Positions 47,614-48,036 of a stretch of 48,036 nt of DNA are shown piece by piece; the stretch's first letter is position 1, and every line of letters starts with the position of its first letter. The translations under genes and the position numbers were made by a program. The notes under the pieces were generated by a model. The model was not told the origin of the DNA. It ran no database searches and worked only from the letters and a program-made list of their open reading frames with translations. Where the stretch lies: positions 1 through 48,036 of the forward strand of contig JADFPV010000011.1 of NCBI GenBank assembly GCA_022562155.1, written 5' to 3'. This DNA comes from Chloroflexota bacterium. Lineage in GTDB: Bacteria; Chloroflexota; Dehalococcoidia; DSTF01; RBG-16-68-14.

Positions 47614-48036
47614 GTGAGCCAAGAACACCCCCTAGAGTCCCTGTTTCATCCACGCAGCATCGCCGTTGTGGGCGCCAGCACCACGCAAGGGCCGGGCGGC
47701 ATGTTCGTTACGTCTATCAAGGAGATGGGCTATGAGGGCGACCTCTACCCCGTCAATCCGAAGGCGGACGAGATTCAGGGCCTCAAATGCTACCCGGGCT
47801 TGCTGGATGTGCCGGGCGATGTCGATTATGTCATCTCGTGCGTGCCCGTCGCCGTCGTGCCTGGCCTCATCGAGGACGCGCACGAGAAGCACGTCAGAGC
47901 GATCCATTTCTTCACGGCCGGCTTCAGCGAGACCGGCGATGCGGATCGCGCTGACCAAGAAACACAGGTCCTTGCCCGCGCGAAAGAGCTGGGCATGCGC
48001 ATCGTCGGCCCGAACTGTATGGGCCGGTACAGCCCC
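47614..48036 (+). CDS. NDP-forming acyl-CoA synthetase, 5' part
   Basis: The frame opens at GTG 47614 and runs off the window. The 141 visible residues form the CoA-binding domain of acetate-CoA ligase (ADP-forming) and peptidyl-lysine acetyltransferase Pat-like proteins: LFHPRSIAVVGASTTQG, GGMFVTSIKEMGYEGDLYPVNPK, CYPGLLDVPGDVDYVI, VPGLIEDAHEK and GMRIVGPNCMGRYSP. The Rossmann motif GAS is clear. The catalytic His and ATP-grasp domain lie beyond the end. It links an acyl-CoA to ATP or GDP formation. An ATG alternative does not exist in the family-like region. Confidence 0.9.
   Translation, partial: MSQEHPLESLFHPRSIAVVGASTTQGPGGMFVTSIKEMGYEGDLYPVNPKADEIQGLKCYPGLLDVPGDVDYVISCVPVAVVPGLIEDAHEKHVRAIHFFTAGFSETGDADRADQETQVLARAKELGMRIVGPNCMGRYSP

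Overview
This 48 kb window is GC-rich, tightly packed bacterial chromosome. The gene content resembles marine or groundwater Chloroflexota of the Dehalococcoidia/SAR202 type: an enolase-superfamily enzyme, HpcH/HpaI aldolase, two D-2-hydroxyacid dehydrogenases, a fumarate-reductase-like flavoprotein, short MetE-like proteins, a cyclase of a hydrolase/cyclase family common there, and a 5S rRNA gene with no 16S or 23S beside it. This placement rests on remembered gene content, not a computed tree. I see no phage structural genes, transposase or CRISPR array.

Layout. 1-9.8 kb is cell surface and export: the tail of an O-antigen-ligase-like protein, a candidate small RNA, an anchored YVTN beta-propeller protein behind a structured leader that recurs as an orphan at 3.75 kb, a processive GT2 glycosyltransferase, an aminoglycoside-phosphotransferase-fold kinase and a secreted subtilase with duplicated Fn3-like modules. 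10.2-11.8 kb holds a BadI/MenB-like enoyl-CoA hydratase and an SDR. 11.7-14.7 kb is a less GC-rich accessory patch: P-loop kinase, frameshifted J-domain protein, small coiled-coil protein and a SIR2-like protein of the type seen in anti-phage defence. 15-21 kb is mixed metabolism and regulation: enolase-superfamily enzyme, FKBP lipoprotein, TlpA-like protein, CxxC protein plus Crp/Fnr regulator, TetR-aldolase pair, hydroxyacid dehydrogenase and a cyclophilin-like protein lacking a key residue.

22.0-25.8 kb lies between a tRNA-Arg gene and an exact 20-nt copy of part of it. It carries a membrane adenylate cyclase, a truncated hydrolase start and an FtsX/LolD-type ABC transporter, so it may be an old integration. 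26-36.6 kb carries leuS, an MFS transporter, 5S rRNA, treZ overlapping a flavoprotein, a rhodanese, acsA and a Tat-type kelch lipoprotein. 36.7-42.4 kb carries a DRE-TIM synthase (possibly Re-citrate synthase), a TPR protein, polysaccharide deacetylase, YHS protein, an intergenic repeat cluster, DinB protein and a second hydroxyacid dehydrogenase. 42.4-48 kb has a phosphoribosyltransferase behind a 300-nt structured leader, a lipoprotein, an excisionase-like HTH protein, two overlapping MetE-like genes (the first without zinc ligands), a DUF429 protein and the start of an NDP-forming acyl-CoA synthetase.

How the genes may connect: the cyclase could feed cAMP to the Crp/Fnr regulator, which has a GTGA-N6-TCAC palindrome upstream. 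The enolase-superfamily dehydratase, aldolase and hydroxyacid dehydrogenases could form a sugar-acid route. AcsA, the DRE-TIM enzyme and the acyl-CoA synthetase touch acetyl-CoA. Two promoter styles recur: TTGACA-type with a -35 box, and -10-only elements with TATACT close to the start codon.
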